From Sphingomonas sp. J315 (GTDB lineage Bacteria; Pseudomonadota; Alphaproteobacteria; Sphingomonadales; Sphingomonadaceae), in the NCBI RefSeq assembly GCF_024666595.1, contig NZ_CP088296.1, positions 1,426,001-1,490,000 on the forward strand: a stretch of DNA of 64,000 nucleotides, read 5' to 3'. This document shows, in pieces, positions 54,709 to 64,000 of the stretch. Made by a program: the position numbers and the translations under genes. The notes below the pieces were generated by a model. It was not told the DNA's origin. It made no database searches and saw only the letters and a program-made list of their open reading frames with translations. How positions within the stretch are numbered: the first letter of the stretch is position 1; every line of letters starts with the position of its first letter.

Positions 54709-56278
54709 ATTGAGACCGCAAGCTATTCTTGTCGATTTTGCCGGTTGGAGCGAGCGGCATCGCGTCGAGACGCACCACCGCATCGGGAATCCACCACGAC
54801 GCGACCCGTCCGCGCAAGGGGGCGAGCAGTTCGGCGTCGCTCAGCGCATCGTCCTGCATTTCGACCAGCAGCAGAGGGCGTTCGCCCCATTTGGCGTCCT
54901 CGCGCCCGATCACGGCGGCGAGCGATACCTGCGGCAGCGCGCCGACCACCGCCTCGATCTCGGCGGGATTGATCCATTCGCCGCCGGATTTGATCAGATC
55001 CTTGGCGCGGCCGGTGATGATGAGGTTGCCCTGCGCGTCGATGCGGGCGAGGTCGCCGGTCGCGAACCAGCCGTCGGCGTCGGTCGCGGGAGCATCCTGC
55101 CCGAAATAGCGGTCCACCACGGCAGCGCCGCGCACGCGCAGATGGCCTTCGGCATCGCGCTGCTGCGGCAGTGCCACGCCATCGGCATCGGTCAGCAACA
55201 GGTCGACGCCGATCGCCGGGCGGCCGGAGACCGCCGCCGTCCGCTGCGGATCGTGCGGCGGCGCGACGGTGCCCGAGGGCGACAGTTCGGTCATGCCCCA
55301 GCTGGTCTGGACCGTGACACCTAGGACGCGCTCGATCCGCTCCATCAACGCTGGAGCGAGCGGCGATCCCCCAACGATGATACGCTCCAGGCTGGGCAGC
55401 GACTCGCCGGTCGCCTCGAGATGTTCGGCGACACCCAACCACACGGTCGGCACTGCGACGCCGATCGTCACCTCCGCCGCGGCGATCAGCCGGGCGAGGC
55501 TCGCGCCATCGGTCGCGCGTCCGGGGAGCACCAGCCGCCCACCCGCTGCGGGCAGCGCGAAGGGCAGCCCCCAGGCATTGGCGTGGAACATCGGCACCAC
55601 CACCAGCACGCTGTCGGTCGACCGGATCGCCATCACATCGGCCTGAAGGCAGCGCAGCGTGTGCAGGAAGCTGGCGCGGTGGGTGTAGGTCACGCCCTTG
55701 GGCGCGCCGGTCGTGCCGGAGGTGAAACACAGGCCGCACGGCGTCGTTTCAGCGAAATCGCCCCATACCGCTCCACCGGGTGCGGTCGCGATCAGCGGTT
55801 CCAGCGCGGTGACAGCACACGTCCCCGCCGTCTGAACATCGGCTTCACCGTCGATCACCAGCATCAGAGACAGGTCCGGCACGCGCTCGGCGATGGCACG
55901 CGCGAGCGGCTGGAGATCGGCGCTGACGATCATCACCCGCGCACCCGACTGCACGACCATATCGGCAAGCTGCGCCGCAGTCAGGCGCGGGTTGAGCGTG
56001 TGGCAGACCGCGCCCATGCCCATGATCGCATACCATGTCTCGACATGCGCCTGGCTGTTCCACGCCAGCGTCGCCACGCGATCCCCCTGCCTGACGCCAA
56101 AGCTGGTCAGCAGCGACGACACCGCCAGTGCGCGGTCCCGCAGCCCGGCATAGCCGATCCGGTCGATCCCGCCGCCGTCCCGCGCAGTGACGACCTCCGC
56201 ATCCGGATGCCATTTGGCGGCGTGGTGCAGGAACTTGTCCAGCGTCAGCGGATAATCCTGCATGCTTCCGTCGATCAT
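54695..56278 (-). CDS. AMP-dependent acyl-CoA synthetase/ligase
   Basis: 527 residues from ATG 56278, overlapping the esterase stop (ATGA). ANL-superfamily: GLCFTSGTTGAPKGVTYTHRASFLH (P-loop), VVPMFHANAWGLPFALPAAG, TSWGMTELSPSGT, DGWFATGDLARIDAQGNLIITGRAKDLIKSGGEWINP and the C-terminal Lys in LAPTGKIDKNSL. It activates a carboxylic acid to its CoA thioester. The esterase in front and the SDR and MFS around it suggest a specific imported acid; medium-chain or aromatic acids are both possible. Confidence 0.92.
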   Translation of the reverse strand: MIDGSMQDYPLTLDKFLHHAAKWHPDAEVVTARDGGGIDRIGYAGLRDRALAVSSLLTSFGVRQGDRVATLAWNSQAHVETWYAIMGMGAVCHTLNPRLTAAQLADMVVQSGARVMIVSADLQPLARAIAERVPDLSLMLVIDGEADVQTAGTCAVTALEPLIATAPGGAVWGDFAETTPCGLCFTSGTTGAPKGVTYTHRASFLHTLRCLQADVMAIRSTDSVLVVVPMFHANAWGLPFALPAAGGRLVLPGRATDGASLARLIAAAEVTIGVAVPTVWLGVAEHLEATGESLPSLERIIVGGSPLAPALMERIERVLGVTVQTSWGMTELSPSGTVAPPHDPQRTAAVSGRPAIGVDLLLTDADGVALPQQRDAEGHLRVRGAAVVDRYFGQDAPATDADGWFATGDLARIDAQGNLIITGRAKDLIKSGGEWINPAEIEAVVGALPQVSLAAVIGREDAKWGERPLLLVEMQDDALSDAELLAPLRGRVASWWIPDAVVRLDAMPLAPTGKIDKNSLRSQYGSA

Positions 56279-57893
56279 CGGCAACCCGTCGCCTTGTTGA
56301 GGACCGGCGAGGCGACGCCGGTGTTCCAGTTCCATGGCTGATCGCCCGCCGCGCGGCGGCGGCACATCGCCGCTTCGTGCAGCGCGAACATGCCGGGCAT
56401 CAGCCGCGTTCCCGGCTGGGGCTTGCCTGCGAAGTTCATGTAGTTGGCAGGCTTGCCATAGGCCTCCCATGCCGGCTGGCCGTCCGCGACCGGGGTGCCG
56501 CTGCGCGCAAAGCTCGCCCAATAGGACAGCATCGCGTCCGACAGGCGGCGGTTGGTCACGTCATCGGGAACCTTGGGCCAATAGGGGGCGTGCGGCTGGC
56601 GGTGCCGAACACATAGGGGATTTCGGCAGCATGAAAGGCGTGGAGCCCATTCTCGTCCGCCGCCGGATAGCCATGGTCGAACAGGTAGAGATAGGCGCGC
56701 TGCCCGATCGTCGTCTGGCCGATCGCGAGCCGCATCGAGGTCCAGCCGTAGAGCGCGTCGCGCGTCGTCGCGAGCAGCGACTCCTTGATGTTGCTCGACG
56801 GGTAAAGCCGCAGGAGATGCTCGGCGAGGTCACCATAACGCGCGCGAACTGCCGCCTCATACGCCTCGGCGGACGCGGGCGCGGGCGGCAGCAGCACCGT
56901 CAGCGACCGGATCTCGCCCGAGTTGAACCCGGTCAGCACCGGCACCTTGGCCTGTTCGCCATGGTCCCAGATCGCGACCAGCTGGCGGGTCAGCGTCCTG
57001 CCGTCGACCGTCCCCCATGGGCCATAGCCCTTGGTCGCGGCCTCGACCGTCAGCTTCTCCGCGTCCATCGCGCGCAGCCCGGCAAGGTCGCGCGCGCCGA
57101 CCGCCGCCATGATCTGGCTCCCCGCCGCTTCGGCCGAGGGCAGGCCGTGCGCGCCGCGCTTCAGCTCAGGCGTGGTGATCATGTACGCGCTCTGCGCCAC
57201 CGCCTTGTGGAACAGGCCGCGCGCCTGCGGGCTGGCCATCAGATACATGACGCTGAGCGCCCCGGCGGACTCGCCCGCGATGGTGACGTTGCCCGCATCG
57301 CCACCAAACGCCGCGATGTTGCGCTGTACCCATTTCAGCGCCGCGATCTGGTCGAGCAGTCCGTAATTGCCCGACACGCCGTCCTGCGACTCCGCGCTCA
57401 GTTCGGGGTGGGCGAGATAGCCGAGGATGCCGAGCCGGTAGTTGATCGACACCACGATTATGTTGCCGCGCTGGGCCATCCGCGCGCCGTCATACATGGA
57501 TTCATGGCCATAGCCCGCGACCAGCGCGCCGCCGTGGATCCATACGAACACCGGCAGGTCCTTGCCCTCCGCTGGCGCCCAGATGTTGAGCGTCAGGCAA
57601 TCCTCGCTGACCTTGTCGAGCGGGTTGGTATAGATGCCGGCATTGCGGTTGCGCGGCTGAACACAGGCGGTGCCGAACGCGGTCGCCTTGCGCACCCCCT
57701 GCCAGTCCGGGGCCGCAACCGGCGGTTTCCAGCGCAGCGGGCCGACCGGCGGCTGCGCATAGGGGATGCCGCGAAAGATCCGGACGCCGCCCTGCTCCAC
57801 CCCCTCGACCGTGCCGACCGGCGCGGTGACCCGCGGATGGGCCAGCGCGGGCGCGGCGAACAGCAGCGCGATCAGGACGATCAGCCGCTTCAC
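56275..57893 (-). pseudogene. Type-B carboxylesterase, one frameshift
   Basis: From GTG 57893, overlapping the MFS stop (GTGA). Signal peptide (MKRLIVLIALLFAAPALAHP), then the alpha/beta-hydrolase carboxylesterase core: FRGIPYAQPPVGPLRW, DCLTLNIWAP, VFVWIHGGALVAGYG, the catalytic Ser in VTIAGESAGALSVMYL and the His-bearing DENGLHAFHAAEIPYVFG. The frame is lost at five G (56584-56588, one short) and continues as PYWPKVPDDVTNRRLSDAMLSYWASFARSGTPVADGQPAWEAY to the end. With the signal, it should hydrolyse an ester in the periplasm, feeding the acid to the ligase. About 540 residues. Confidence 0.85.
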
Positions 57894-59191
57894 GCCGCCG
57901 CCTCCCCGCGCTTCAGCCGCCGCGCGAGCGCCACGAACAATCCGATCGCGATCAGATAGAAGGGGGTGAGCGTGTAGAGCGCGCTTTGCAGACTCTGCGT
58001 ATCGCCCTGCGCCTTGAACCAGTCGCTTGCGAACCCGACCCAGGTCGGGCCGAGACCAAGGCCGATGAAGTTCATGATCAGCAGCAGCAGCGCACCCGAC
58101 AGTACGCGCTGATTGGGGCGCACCTCTTCCTGCACCAGCGCAACCGAGGCCGAGAGGTAGAAATAGTTGAACACCATCACCACCGCGAGCAGCGCCAATG
58201 CGAGCGGCCAGCCCGGTGCCCAGACAAAGCCGATGTAAAAGGGCATCGCCACCGCCAGTGACGCGGCCGGGGCAACCGCATAGCCGCTACGCGATTTCCG
58301 GGTCATCGCGTCGATCACCCGGCCCGATACGACCATCCCGCCGCCCATGCCGATCAGCAGGACCAGCGCGTACCAGACCGCGACGTCGCCCAGCACCATG
58401 CCCTTTTCGCGCATCAGATAGAGGACCGCGAAATTGCCCAGGCCATAGGTGACGAACTGGGTCGCACCGCTCCCAAGCGCCGCGAGCATCAGCACCGGGT
58501 TGGAAAGGAACGCGCCGACCGTGGGCCAGAACGGCGCCTTGTCGTCCGCACTCGCCGCGCGTGCGCCATCCATCGCGCCCTTTTGCGGCTCGCGGATCGT
58601 CAGCCACACGAACGCAGCCGTGACCACGCCGATCGCGCCGACGATGATGAAAGGCAGCCGCCAGCCATAATGTTCGGCGATCGCCGCGCCGAACGCGACG
58701 CCCGCCGCCGCACCGATCGCCGGACCCAAGTTGAAGATGCCCAGCGCCGCCGCGCGCTTGCCCGGCGGGTAGGTGTCGGTGATGATCGCATAGGATGGCG
58801 GGACGCCGCCGGCCTCGCCGAATCCTACCGTCATCCGCGCGATGACCAGCTGCGTATAGTTGGCCGCCATGCCGCATGCGACCGTCGCCCCGCTCCAGAT
58901 CGCGCAGGCAAGGCTGAGCACCCCGACGCGGCTGGTGCGGTCGGCGAACCACCCCACGGGGATCGCGATGAAGCAATAGAACATCGCGAAATAGAGGCCG
59001 CCGATGAGTCCCAACTGGGTGTCGGTGACATTCAGCGAATCCTGGATCGGCTTGGCGAGGATGCCGATCAGCTGCCGGTCGAGGAAATTGAGCACATAGA
59101 CGAAGGTGAGCGTGACCAGCACGAACCACGGTCGGTTCGCGGGTGACGGACGGCCGGTGTCGCCACCGGCCGTCGCTGCATCAGAGGCCAT
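57890..59191 (-). CDS. MFS transporter
   Basis: 433 residues from ATG 59191 (a TTG at 59197 is possible); overlaps the TonB-receptor stop by 11 bases. Twelve hydrophobic segments in two halves; the MFS motif in GWFADRTSRVGVLSLACAIWSGATVACG, FGEAGGVPPSYAIITDTYPPGKRAAALGIFN and the second-half repeat. Sequence type is the sphingomonad MFS group near aromatic-acid and spinster-like transporters. It probably imports the product of the esterase, or exports; direction not determinable. Confidence 0.88.
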   Translation of the reverse strand: MASDAATAGGDTGRPSPANRPWFVLVTLTFVYVLNFLDRQLIGILAKPIQDSLNVTDTQLGLIGGLYFAMFYCFIAIPVGWFADRTSRVGVLSLACAIWSGATVACGMAANYTQLVIARMTVGFGEAGGVPPSYAIITDTYPPGKRAAALGIFNLGPAIGAAAGVAFGAAIAEHYGWRLPFIIVGAIGVVTAAFVWLTIREPQKGAMDGARAASADDKAPFWPTVGAFLSNPVLMLAALGSGATQFVTYGLGNFAVLYLMREKGMVLGDVAVWYALVLLIGMGGGMVVSGRVIDAMTRKSRSGYAVAPAASLAVAMPFYIGFVWAPGWPLALALLAVVMVFNYFYLSASVALVQEEVRPNQRVLSGALLLLIMNFIGLGLGPTWVGFASDWFKAQGDTQSLQSALYTLTPFYLIAIGLFVALARRLKRGEAAA

Positions 59192-61477
59192 AGCCAAGGC
59201 GGATCCCCACGGTGCGCGGGCGCAGCGTGCCGAAGCGGCTCACCAGGAACGCCTCGGGGTGGATGTACACGACCGAATGATCGTCGAAGAGATTCTCGAC
59301 ATAGAGATTGGCCGAGAGCGACCCCTTCTTGACCCCCAGATTGAGGTTCACATTGGCATATTCGTCGGTCTTGCCGAACGTCGCGAGGCGCAGGTTCGGG
59401 TTGCCCGGCGTGTTCGGGAACGAGCTGTTGTAAGACCCCACATATTGCGCGTTGATCGCGAAGGTGCCGCGCGCGCTATCCCCCAGGTCGAAGCCATAGG
59501 AGATGTACGCCGCACCCTGCAGCCGCGGTGCCGACAGACGATGGCCGAGCACCGCGCCCGAGATCGTCGCCTCGGTCGGGGTCAGCTTGGTGATCTTGAG
59601 TCGTTATATGCGGCGTTGAGACCGACGAAGACATCCTTGGCCGGGATCACGCCGATTTCGACCTCGAACCCCTTGCTACGCGCGGCGCCGATATTGGTGG
59701 CGAACTGGACCGAGTCCGAGCGGCGGTTGGCCTGGGCCTGGATGTTGCTCCAGTCGATCAGGTAGAGCGCGGCGTTCATCGTCACCCGACCGTCGAGCCA
59801 GCGCGCCTTGGCACCGATTTCGTAGCTCTTGAGGTCGTCCGAGTCCGCACCGTAGGGGATGATAATGTCGGTCGGGTCGGTCAGGCTGGCGGCACCGGCG
59901 CGGGCATTGACGATCGGCGCGCGGAAGCCAGTCGAGAAGGTGGCGTAGGTGGTGATCGCCTCGCTCGGCTTCCAGCTCGCGCTCGCCTTCCATGACGGAG
60001 CCGATCCGGTCGCCTTGACCCCGGCCGCTGCGGCATAGGGGGTGAAGGTGGCGGGATTGAAGTTCACCGGAATGCCGAACAGCGCATAGGTGAAATAGTT
60101 GAACCCGCCCGCCGTCGCGAGATAGCCGCCCGCCTCGGTAAATGCCTGTGCCGAGGTGCGGCCATAGCGCATGCCGCCAGTCAGCCAGAATTTGGGCGAG
60201 AAGCGATAGGTCAGCTCACCGAACCCGGCCAGCTCGTCGCTCTTCGAATGCGTGTAGAGCTTCTGATAATATTGATCGGGCAGGCCGGTGATCCCGCGCG
60301 CCGCGAGGAATTGCGGGTTGGAGCGGTAGAAAAAGTCCACGTCGCGGCGGCGGTGCATGTAGAAGCCGCCAATGGTGAATTCGAACGGGCCGTCGAGCGA
60401 CGACACCAGCCGCGTTTCCTGCACGAACACCTTGTCATAGGCGTCGGCGTCGAGGCCGAACGCGATCGGCGCGCCGGGGAACGAGCCGGGCGCGAAGGTG
60501 CCGGCCAGGTCGACATAGAATTTCTGGTCGAAATCCGAATAGGTCGATGAGCTGGTCAGGCGGGCGAAATCGAATTCATATTCGACCGTGCCGTTGATGA
60601 TCGTCTGCTTTCCGGTGAAGCGGTCCGGCTGATCCGACACGCGCTTCTCGCGGCCGAGCGACGGGCTGGTGAGCGAGCTGTCCTTGGGATCGCTGTCCTC
60701 ATAGGACCCCATCACGCGCACCGACAGCCGGTCGGTCGGCTTCCACAGCGCGATGACGCGCCCGCCCCAGTTGATCAGCTTGTTCGAATTCTTCACGCCC
60801 GTCCCGACATTGTCGAGATAGCCGTCTTCGTTGCGATAGAAGCCCACCGCGCGCACCGCCAGCGTGTCGCTGACGATCGGCAGGTTGACCATGACATTGT
60901 AACGCTGCCGGAAGCTGTCCGATCCGGTCAGCGCGAGATCGACCTGCCCTGCCATGTCGAACGACGACAGATTGGGGTTCTTGGTCAGAATGCGCATCGC
61001 ACCCGACAGCGATCCCGACCCGAACAGCGTGCCCTGCGGACCGCGCAGGAACTCGACGCGCTCGACGTCGAACAGGGTCGGGTCGACCACCGTCGTGTTG
61101 CCGATCGTCGAGATCGGCAGTTCGTCGATATAGACCGCGACCGAGCTCTGCAGGTTCGCGTTATAGCCGTTGGTGGCGATGCCGCGTGCAGTGAAATTGT
61201 TGAAATTCTGGGTCGGGCGGTTGAGCACGACGCCCGGCGTTTCGCGGGCGATCCCCTCGAACCCGACAATGCCCTTTTCGGTCAGCTCTTCCTGCTGGAA
61301 CGCGCTGATGCTGAGCGGCACGTCCTGGATGCGCTCGGCGCGGCGGGTGGCGGTGACGACCACTTCATCGTCGCCCTGAGCGGCGGTGTCGCCGGCCGGG
61401 GCGTCCTGCGCCGCAGCGGACATCGGAACCGTGAACAGCGTGACCGCGCACGCGGTCGCCAGAAGCCTTGCCCTCAT
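59181..61477 (-). pseudogene. TonB-dependent receptor, one frameshift
   Basis: From ATG 61477 with GGAGAGGTAAGG upstream. Signal peptide (MRARLLATACAVTLFTVPMSAAAQ), a TonB-box-like EVVVTATRR, plug (GIVGFEGIARETPGVVLNRPTQNFNNFTARGIATNGY; DVERVEFLRGPQGTLFGSGSLSGAMRI) and a long beta-barrel. The frame is lost at TT 59596-59597 (one T short) and the last 125 residues follow in the next frame (LGHRLSAPRLQGAAYISYGFDLGD ... TVGIRLGYGL). About 765 residues. It imports a ligand across the outer membrane; as the promoter-proximal gene of the ester-catabolic cluster, it probably takes up that compound. Confidence 0.88.
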
Positions 61478-61525
61478 CCTTACCTCTCCTCGATGCCGTC
61501 GATCATGCGTCGACTTGCTGGAAGG

Positions 61526-61577
61526 AATATGTCGCGATGTCCGGAGCCTGTCAACATTCACTATCACGAGTGTGAAT
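61526..61577 (-). promoter_or_regulatory. Promoter and inverted repeat for the TonB receptor cluster
   Basis: On the minus strand TTGACA (61554-61549), a 17-base spacer and CATATT (61531-61526) give a near-consensus sigma-70 promoter about 50 bases before the start codon. Immediately upstream, ATTCAC (61556-61561) and GTGAAT (61572-61577) form an inverted repeat with an inner TCAC-GAGT-GTGA, a plausible operator, perhaps for the TetR protein. Confidence 0.6.
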
Positions 61578-61629
61578 ATCTTTTCGGGTCATGGATTTGC
61601 GGCAATGGGGGACGGTCGCGCGATGGAAA

Positions 61630-62610
61630 TCAGGCTTCGAGCGCGAGCAGCGCGAAGCTGGCGAGCCAGTGGCTGCCCATGTAGTCGTCCTCCAGATGCG
61701 GCAGGCTGGCGGCGAGATGGCGGTCGGCGGCGGCGCGCATCGTCGGGATGTGCGCATGCGAGTCGGGCAATGCCGCAGCAATCCCGCGATACGCCCAGGC
61801 ACGGCTGAGGTTGAGACCGTCGAGATGCGCGATCTTGCCGTCGCTGCGATCCGACACATGCGCCGGTGTCAGCAGATGGTCGCCGATCGCGGGCAGATAG
61901 GCGGCGAACCACGCGGCAAATGCGACCGGATCGAGCACACGGCTCATCAGCAATGCGATCGACAGCGTCGGCGACAGAAACTCGTCGCCGCCGGGCTCGA
62001 ACGTCCGGCAATCCCGCAGCGACCCGAACCAGTCGCGGCTCCGCTGGTCGATCAGCACCAGCAGCGCGCCGTCGTGCTCCAGCGCCCAGTCACGCGCCAG
62101 CGTCAGTGCGAACGCCGTGTTGAAATGCGTGCCGACATAGAGCGGGTAGGTCAGCTTGGGCAGGAACCCCATGAACCGCTCCGCGAACGCGCGCGCCAGC
62201 GGCTCCAGCGCCGCCGCCCACGGGGCGTCGTGCCGCGCGAGCTCGCCATGCAGCGCGAGCAGCCAGCCCCAGCCATAGGGCCGCTCGAACGCCGCCGCAT
62301 AGGGCCGCGAGAGATAGGCAAGCTCGACCGCGACCTTGTCCGGCACCAGCATCGCATCGGCCCGCGCGCGCGCCGCTGCCGCCTCGGGCAGGTCGGGGAA
62401 GCGCCGAGCGATCCGCATCACCTGCCACCAGCCATGCACGCAGCTGTGCCAGTCGAAGCTGCCGTGAAAGATCGGGTGGAAGGCGACCGGCGGGCGCGCA
62501 TCCTCTGGCCCGTTCAGCACATGGTCCATCTTGTACGGCCATTGCTGGCCGAGGTGCGACAAGGTGGTGCGGGCGAACCGCGCGGCGAGTTCGGGGGTGA
62601 GGGTGCTCAT
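61630..62610 (-). CDS. DUF2891 domain protein
   Basis: 326 residues from ATG 62610, overlapping the DUF979 stop (TGATG). All-helical, Trp/His-rich: LNGPEDARPPVAFHPIFHGSFDWHSCVHGWWQVMRIAR, YGWGWLLALHGELARHD, YPLYVGTHFNTAFALTLA and DDYMGSHWLASFALLALEA. The repeated HW/FH patches suggest an (alpha/alpha)-barrel enzyme or binding protein; family function unknown. Coupled to the DUF979/DUF969 transporter genes, so it may process the transported compound. Confidence 0.85.
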   Translation of the reverse strand: MSTLTPELAARFARTTLSHLGQQWPYKMDHVLNGPEDARPPVAFHPIFHGSFDWHSCVHGWWQVMRIARRFPDLPEAAAARARADAMLVPDKVAVELAYLSRPYAAAFERPYGWGWLLALHGELARHDAPWAAALEPLARAFAERFMGFLPKLTYPLYVGTHFNTAFALTLARDWALEHDGALLVLIDQRSRDWFGSLRDCRTFEPGGDEFLSPTLSIALLMSRVLDPVAFAAWFAAYLPAIGDHLLTPAHVSDRSDGKIAHLDGLNLSRAWAYRGIAAALPDSHAHIPTMRAAADRHLAASLPHLEDDYMGSHWLASFALLALEA

Positions 62611-63560
62611 CAAAAGCCCAGCCACCAGATGAACAGGATATTGACCCCCAGCAGCGGCAGCGCCGTCGCCACCTGCGCCTTGATTACGCCATTGCGGTCC
62701 TTCAGCTCGAGCAGCGCGGCGGGGACCAGATTGAAGTTCGCCGCCATCGGCGTCATCAGCGTCCCGCAAAAGCCAGCCAGCATCCCGATCGCCCCGATCA
62801 CCGCCGGGTCGCCGTTGTACTGAACGATCAACAACGGCACGCCGATCGCCGCCGCCATCACAGGAAAAGCGGCGAAAGCGTTGCCCATGATCATCGTGAA
62901 CAACGCCATCCCGACGCCGAACACCACGACGGTCAGGAACACGCTACCCCCAGGTATCATCGCGCGCGTAAGGTCGCCGATCACCGTGCCAACCCCGGCC
63001 GCAGCAAACACCACGCCGAGCGCGGCGAGCATCTGTGGCAGCACTGCCGCCCAGCCGATCGAGTCGATCAGCCGCCGCCCCTCCTGAAGCGGGGCGAGCG
63101 CGGGCGGGCGCAACCACACGAACAGCACCAGGATGGCGCCCAGCACGCCGAGACCGAGGAGCACATAGGTCTCGCGCTTCGCTTCGATCAGGCCGGAGGT
63201 GCCGAGCGGGGTGTAATTGTAAAGCAACGTCCCGAACAGCGCGACGGCGGGGATGATCAGCGCGGGGAGGAACAGCCGGTTGCCGAGCCTCGCGCTGAAC
63301 GCTTCACGCTCGGCGTCGCTGGTCGTCGCCGGCTCGCCGCGCCCGATCGCGCCGAACCCGGCTAGCCCCGCCAACCCCAGCACCAGCAGCCCGTTGCCAA
63401 GGTCGCCGAGATACGATCCGGCGAGCAGGCTCAGCGCCATCAGGCCCCAGAAGGCGGCGTTGCCGAACCGCTTCGTATTGCGCCGGTCGCGCGCGCTCAG
63501 CACCGCAAAGGCGGCGAACATCAGACCGGCAAGGACGTAGAGCCAGTTAAGGGTGATCAT
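62610..63560 (-). CDS. DUF979 family membrane protein (putative 5-oxoproline transporter subunit)
   Basis: 316 residues from ATG 63560 with about nine hydrophobic segments (MITLNWLYVLAGLMFAAFAVLSARD; GLMALSLLAGSYLGDLGNGLLVLGLAGLAG; PAVALFGTLLYNYTPLG; AVLPQMLAALGVVFAAAGVG; and the end LPLLGVNILFIWWLGF). DUF979 proteins are always paired with DUF969 and the pair is predicted to transport 5-oxoproline (pyroglutamate). The upstream DUF969 stop would overlap its start (ATGA) if a single-base shift in that gene is corrected. Confidence 0.88.
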   Translation of the reverse strand: MITLNWLYVLAGLMFAAFAVLSARDRRNTKRFGNAAFWGLMALSLLAGSYLGDLGNGLLVLGLAGLAGFGAIGRGEPATTSDAEREAFSARLGNRLFLPALIIPAVALFGTLLYNYTPLGTSGLIEAKRETYVLLGLGVLGAILVLFVWLRPPALAPLQEGRRLIDSIGWAAVLPQMLAALGVVFAAAGVGTVIGDLTRAMIPGGSVFLTVVVFGVGMALFTMIMGNAFAAFPVMAAAIGVPLLIVQYNGDPAVIGAIGMLAGFCGTLMTPMAANFNLVPAALLELKDRNGVIKAQVATALPLLGVNILFIWWLGF

Positions 63561-64000
63561 GTGCGCCCCCTCCCCAACCGTCGGTCGAGCAGCAGCAGCC
63601 GCGCGGGCATGGATGACGAACGCGGCGATCGCGGTCGGGATCGCCCAGACGGCAAGCTCCAGCGGGGCGAGCAATATGCCATAGGTCGACAGCGTCGCCT
63701 GAATCAGCACGATCGATCCGATCGCGAAGAAGATGTCCTCGCCAAAGAACAGCCCGACATTGTCCGTAGCGGCGGCATTGGCCTTGACCGTTTCCGCCTC
63801 ATCCTCGGTCAGCGCGCCATGCTGCTGCTCGGCGGCGGCCAGCGCCATCGGAGCAACGAGCGGTCGCACCGTCTGGGGATGCCCTGCCGTCGAATGGAGC
63901 CCGATCGCCGCCGTGATCTGGCGATAGAGGAGGTAAAGGATCAGCAGCCGGCCGGCGGTCGCGCGGCGGAACCCGCCGATCACCGCGCGCGCCCGCTGCT
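63557..64000 (-). pseudogene. DUF969 family membrane protein, partial at the window end, likely frameshifted
   Basis: The 3' part of a DUF969 gene; the 5' end lies beyond base 64000. Visible are VIGGFRRATAGRLLILYLLYRQITAAIGLHSTAGHPQTVRPLVAPMALAAAEQQHG, GLFFGEDIFFAIGSIVLIQATLSTYG and LELAVWAIPTAIAAFVIHA, typical of the family. As written the frame runs on into DUF979; dropping one G at 63605-63607 gives ...HAARLLLLDRRLGRGRT and a stop at 63557 that overlaps the DUF979 start, the usual arrangement. Partner of DUF979 in the putative 5-oxoproline transporter. Confidence 0.75.

Noticed and set aside
62610..63983. Natural fusion of DUF969 and DUF979 into one protein
   Set aside because: The junction reads as Ala/Arg/Gly nonsense, while removing one base restores a normal DUF969 end whose stop overlaps the DUF979 start.
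1..64000. CRISPR array, tRNA or rRNA genes, prophage, complete insertion sequence
   Set aside because: None of the expected repeats, cloverleaf sequences, integrases or transposases were seen.

Overview
The window is a continuous stretch of high-GC, gene-dense alphaproteobacterial chromosome, most likely from a sphingomonad (Sphingomonadales). The clues are a C4-pathway 5-aminolevulinate synthase, MipZ, an imuA-imuB-dnaE2 cassette behind a GAAC-N7-GAAC (alphaproteobacterial LexA) box, FabI, several TonB-dependent receptors, many overlapping ATGA/GTGA/TTGA gene junctions and frequent TTG/GTG starts. The order of genes and the genus are inferences from reading, not from a search. No rRNA, tRNA, CRISPR array, prophage or complete insertion sequence was seen.

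Layout. 1-5.1 kb: end of an OmpA-domain protein, tadA, rpmB, a phytase-like esterase, a glycine-zipper surface protein with a hairpin over its ribosome binding site, and a two-gene unit of a GntA/YqcI-like protein with a DUF1989 protein. 5.1-7.3 kb: an exported M3 metallopeptidase. 7.3-13.4 kb: SOS mutagenesis cassette imuA-imuB-dnaE2 in which imuB is split by a 170-bp multi-hairpin repeat. 13.4-17.9 kb: FAH-family hydrolase and a soluble multi-PAS hybrid histidine kinase. 18-24 kb: purA, aroC, a GNAT, fabI, a BrkB/YihY membrane protein and a DnaJ-type chaperone. 24-27.4 kb: an ATP-grasp/alpha-E fusion with a transglutaminase. 27.5-31.3 kb: two-component NHEJ (ku, ligD) with an MgtC-like gene between them. 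31.4-43.1 kb: a sodium:solute symporter, an XRE regulator module, a GumN-type protein, an exonuclease, a TPR protein, a TonB receptor, phosphomannomutase, a membrane J-protein, mipZ and panC. 43.2-52.9 kb: housekeeping genes topA, dprA, plsY, murI and hemA. 53-61.5 kb: a one-strand catabolic cluster (SDR, TetR, acyl-CoA ligase, carboxylesterase, MFS, TonB receptor). 61.6-64 kb: DUF2891 plus the DUF979/DUF969 pair (putative 5-oxoproline transporter), running off the end.

Quality note. Six loci (hybrid kinase, symporter, exonuclease, esterase, second TonB receptor, DUF969) carry between them eight single-base frameshifts at short runs of one base, with otherwise intact protein on both sides. 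This looks more like consensus errors than gene decay, so these genes are probably functional. The imuB interruption is different: it is a real 170-bp insertion with a 4-bp flanking repeat.
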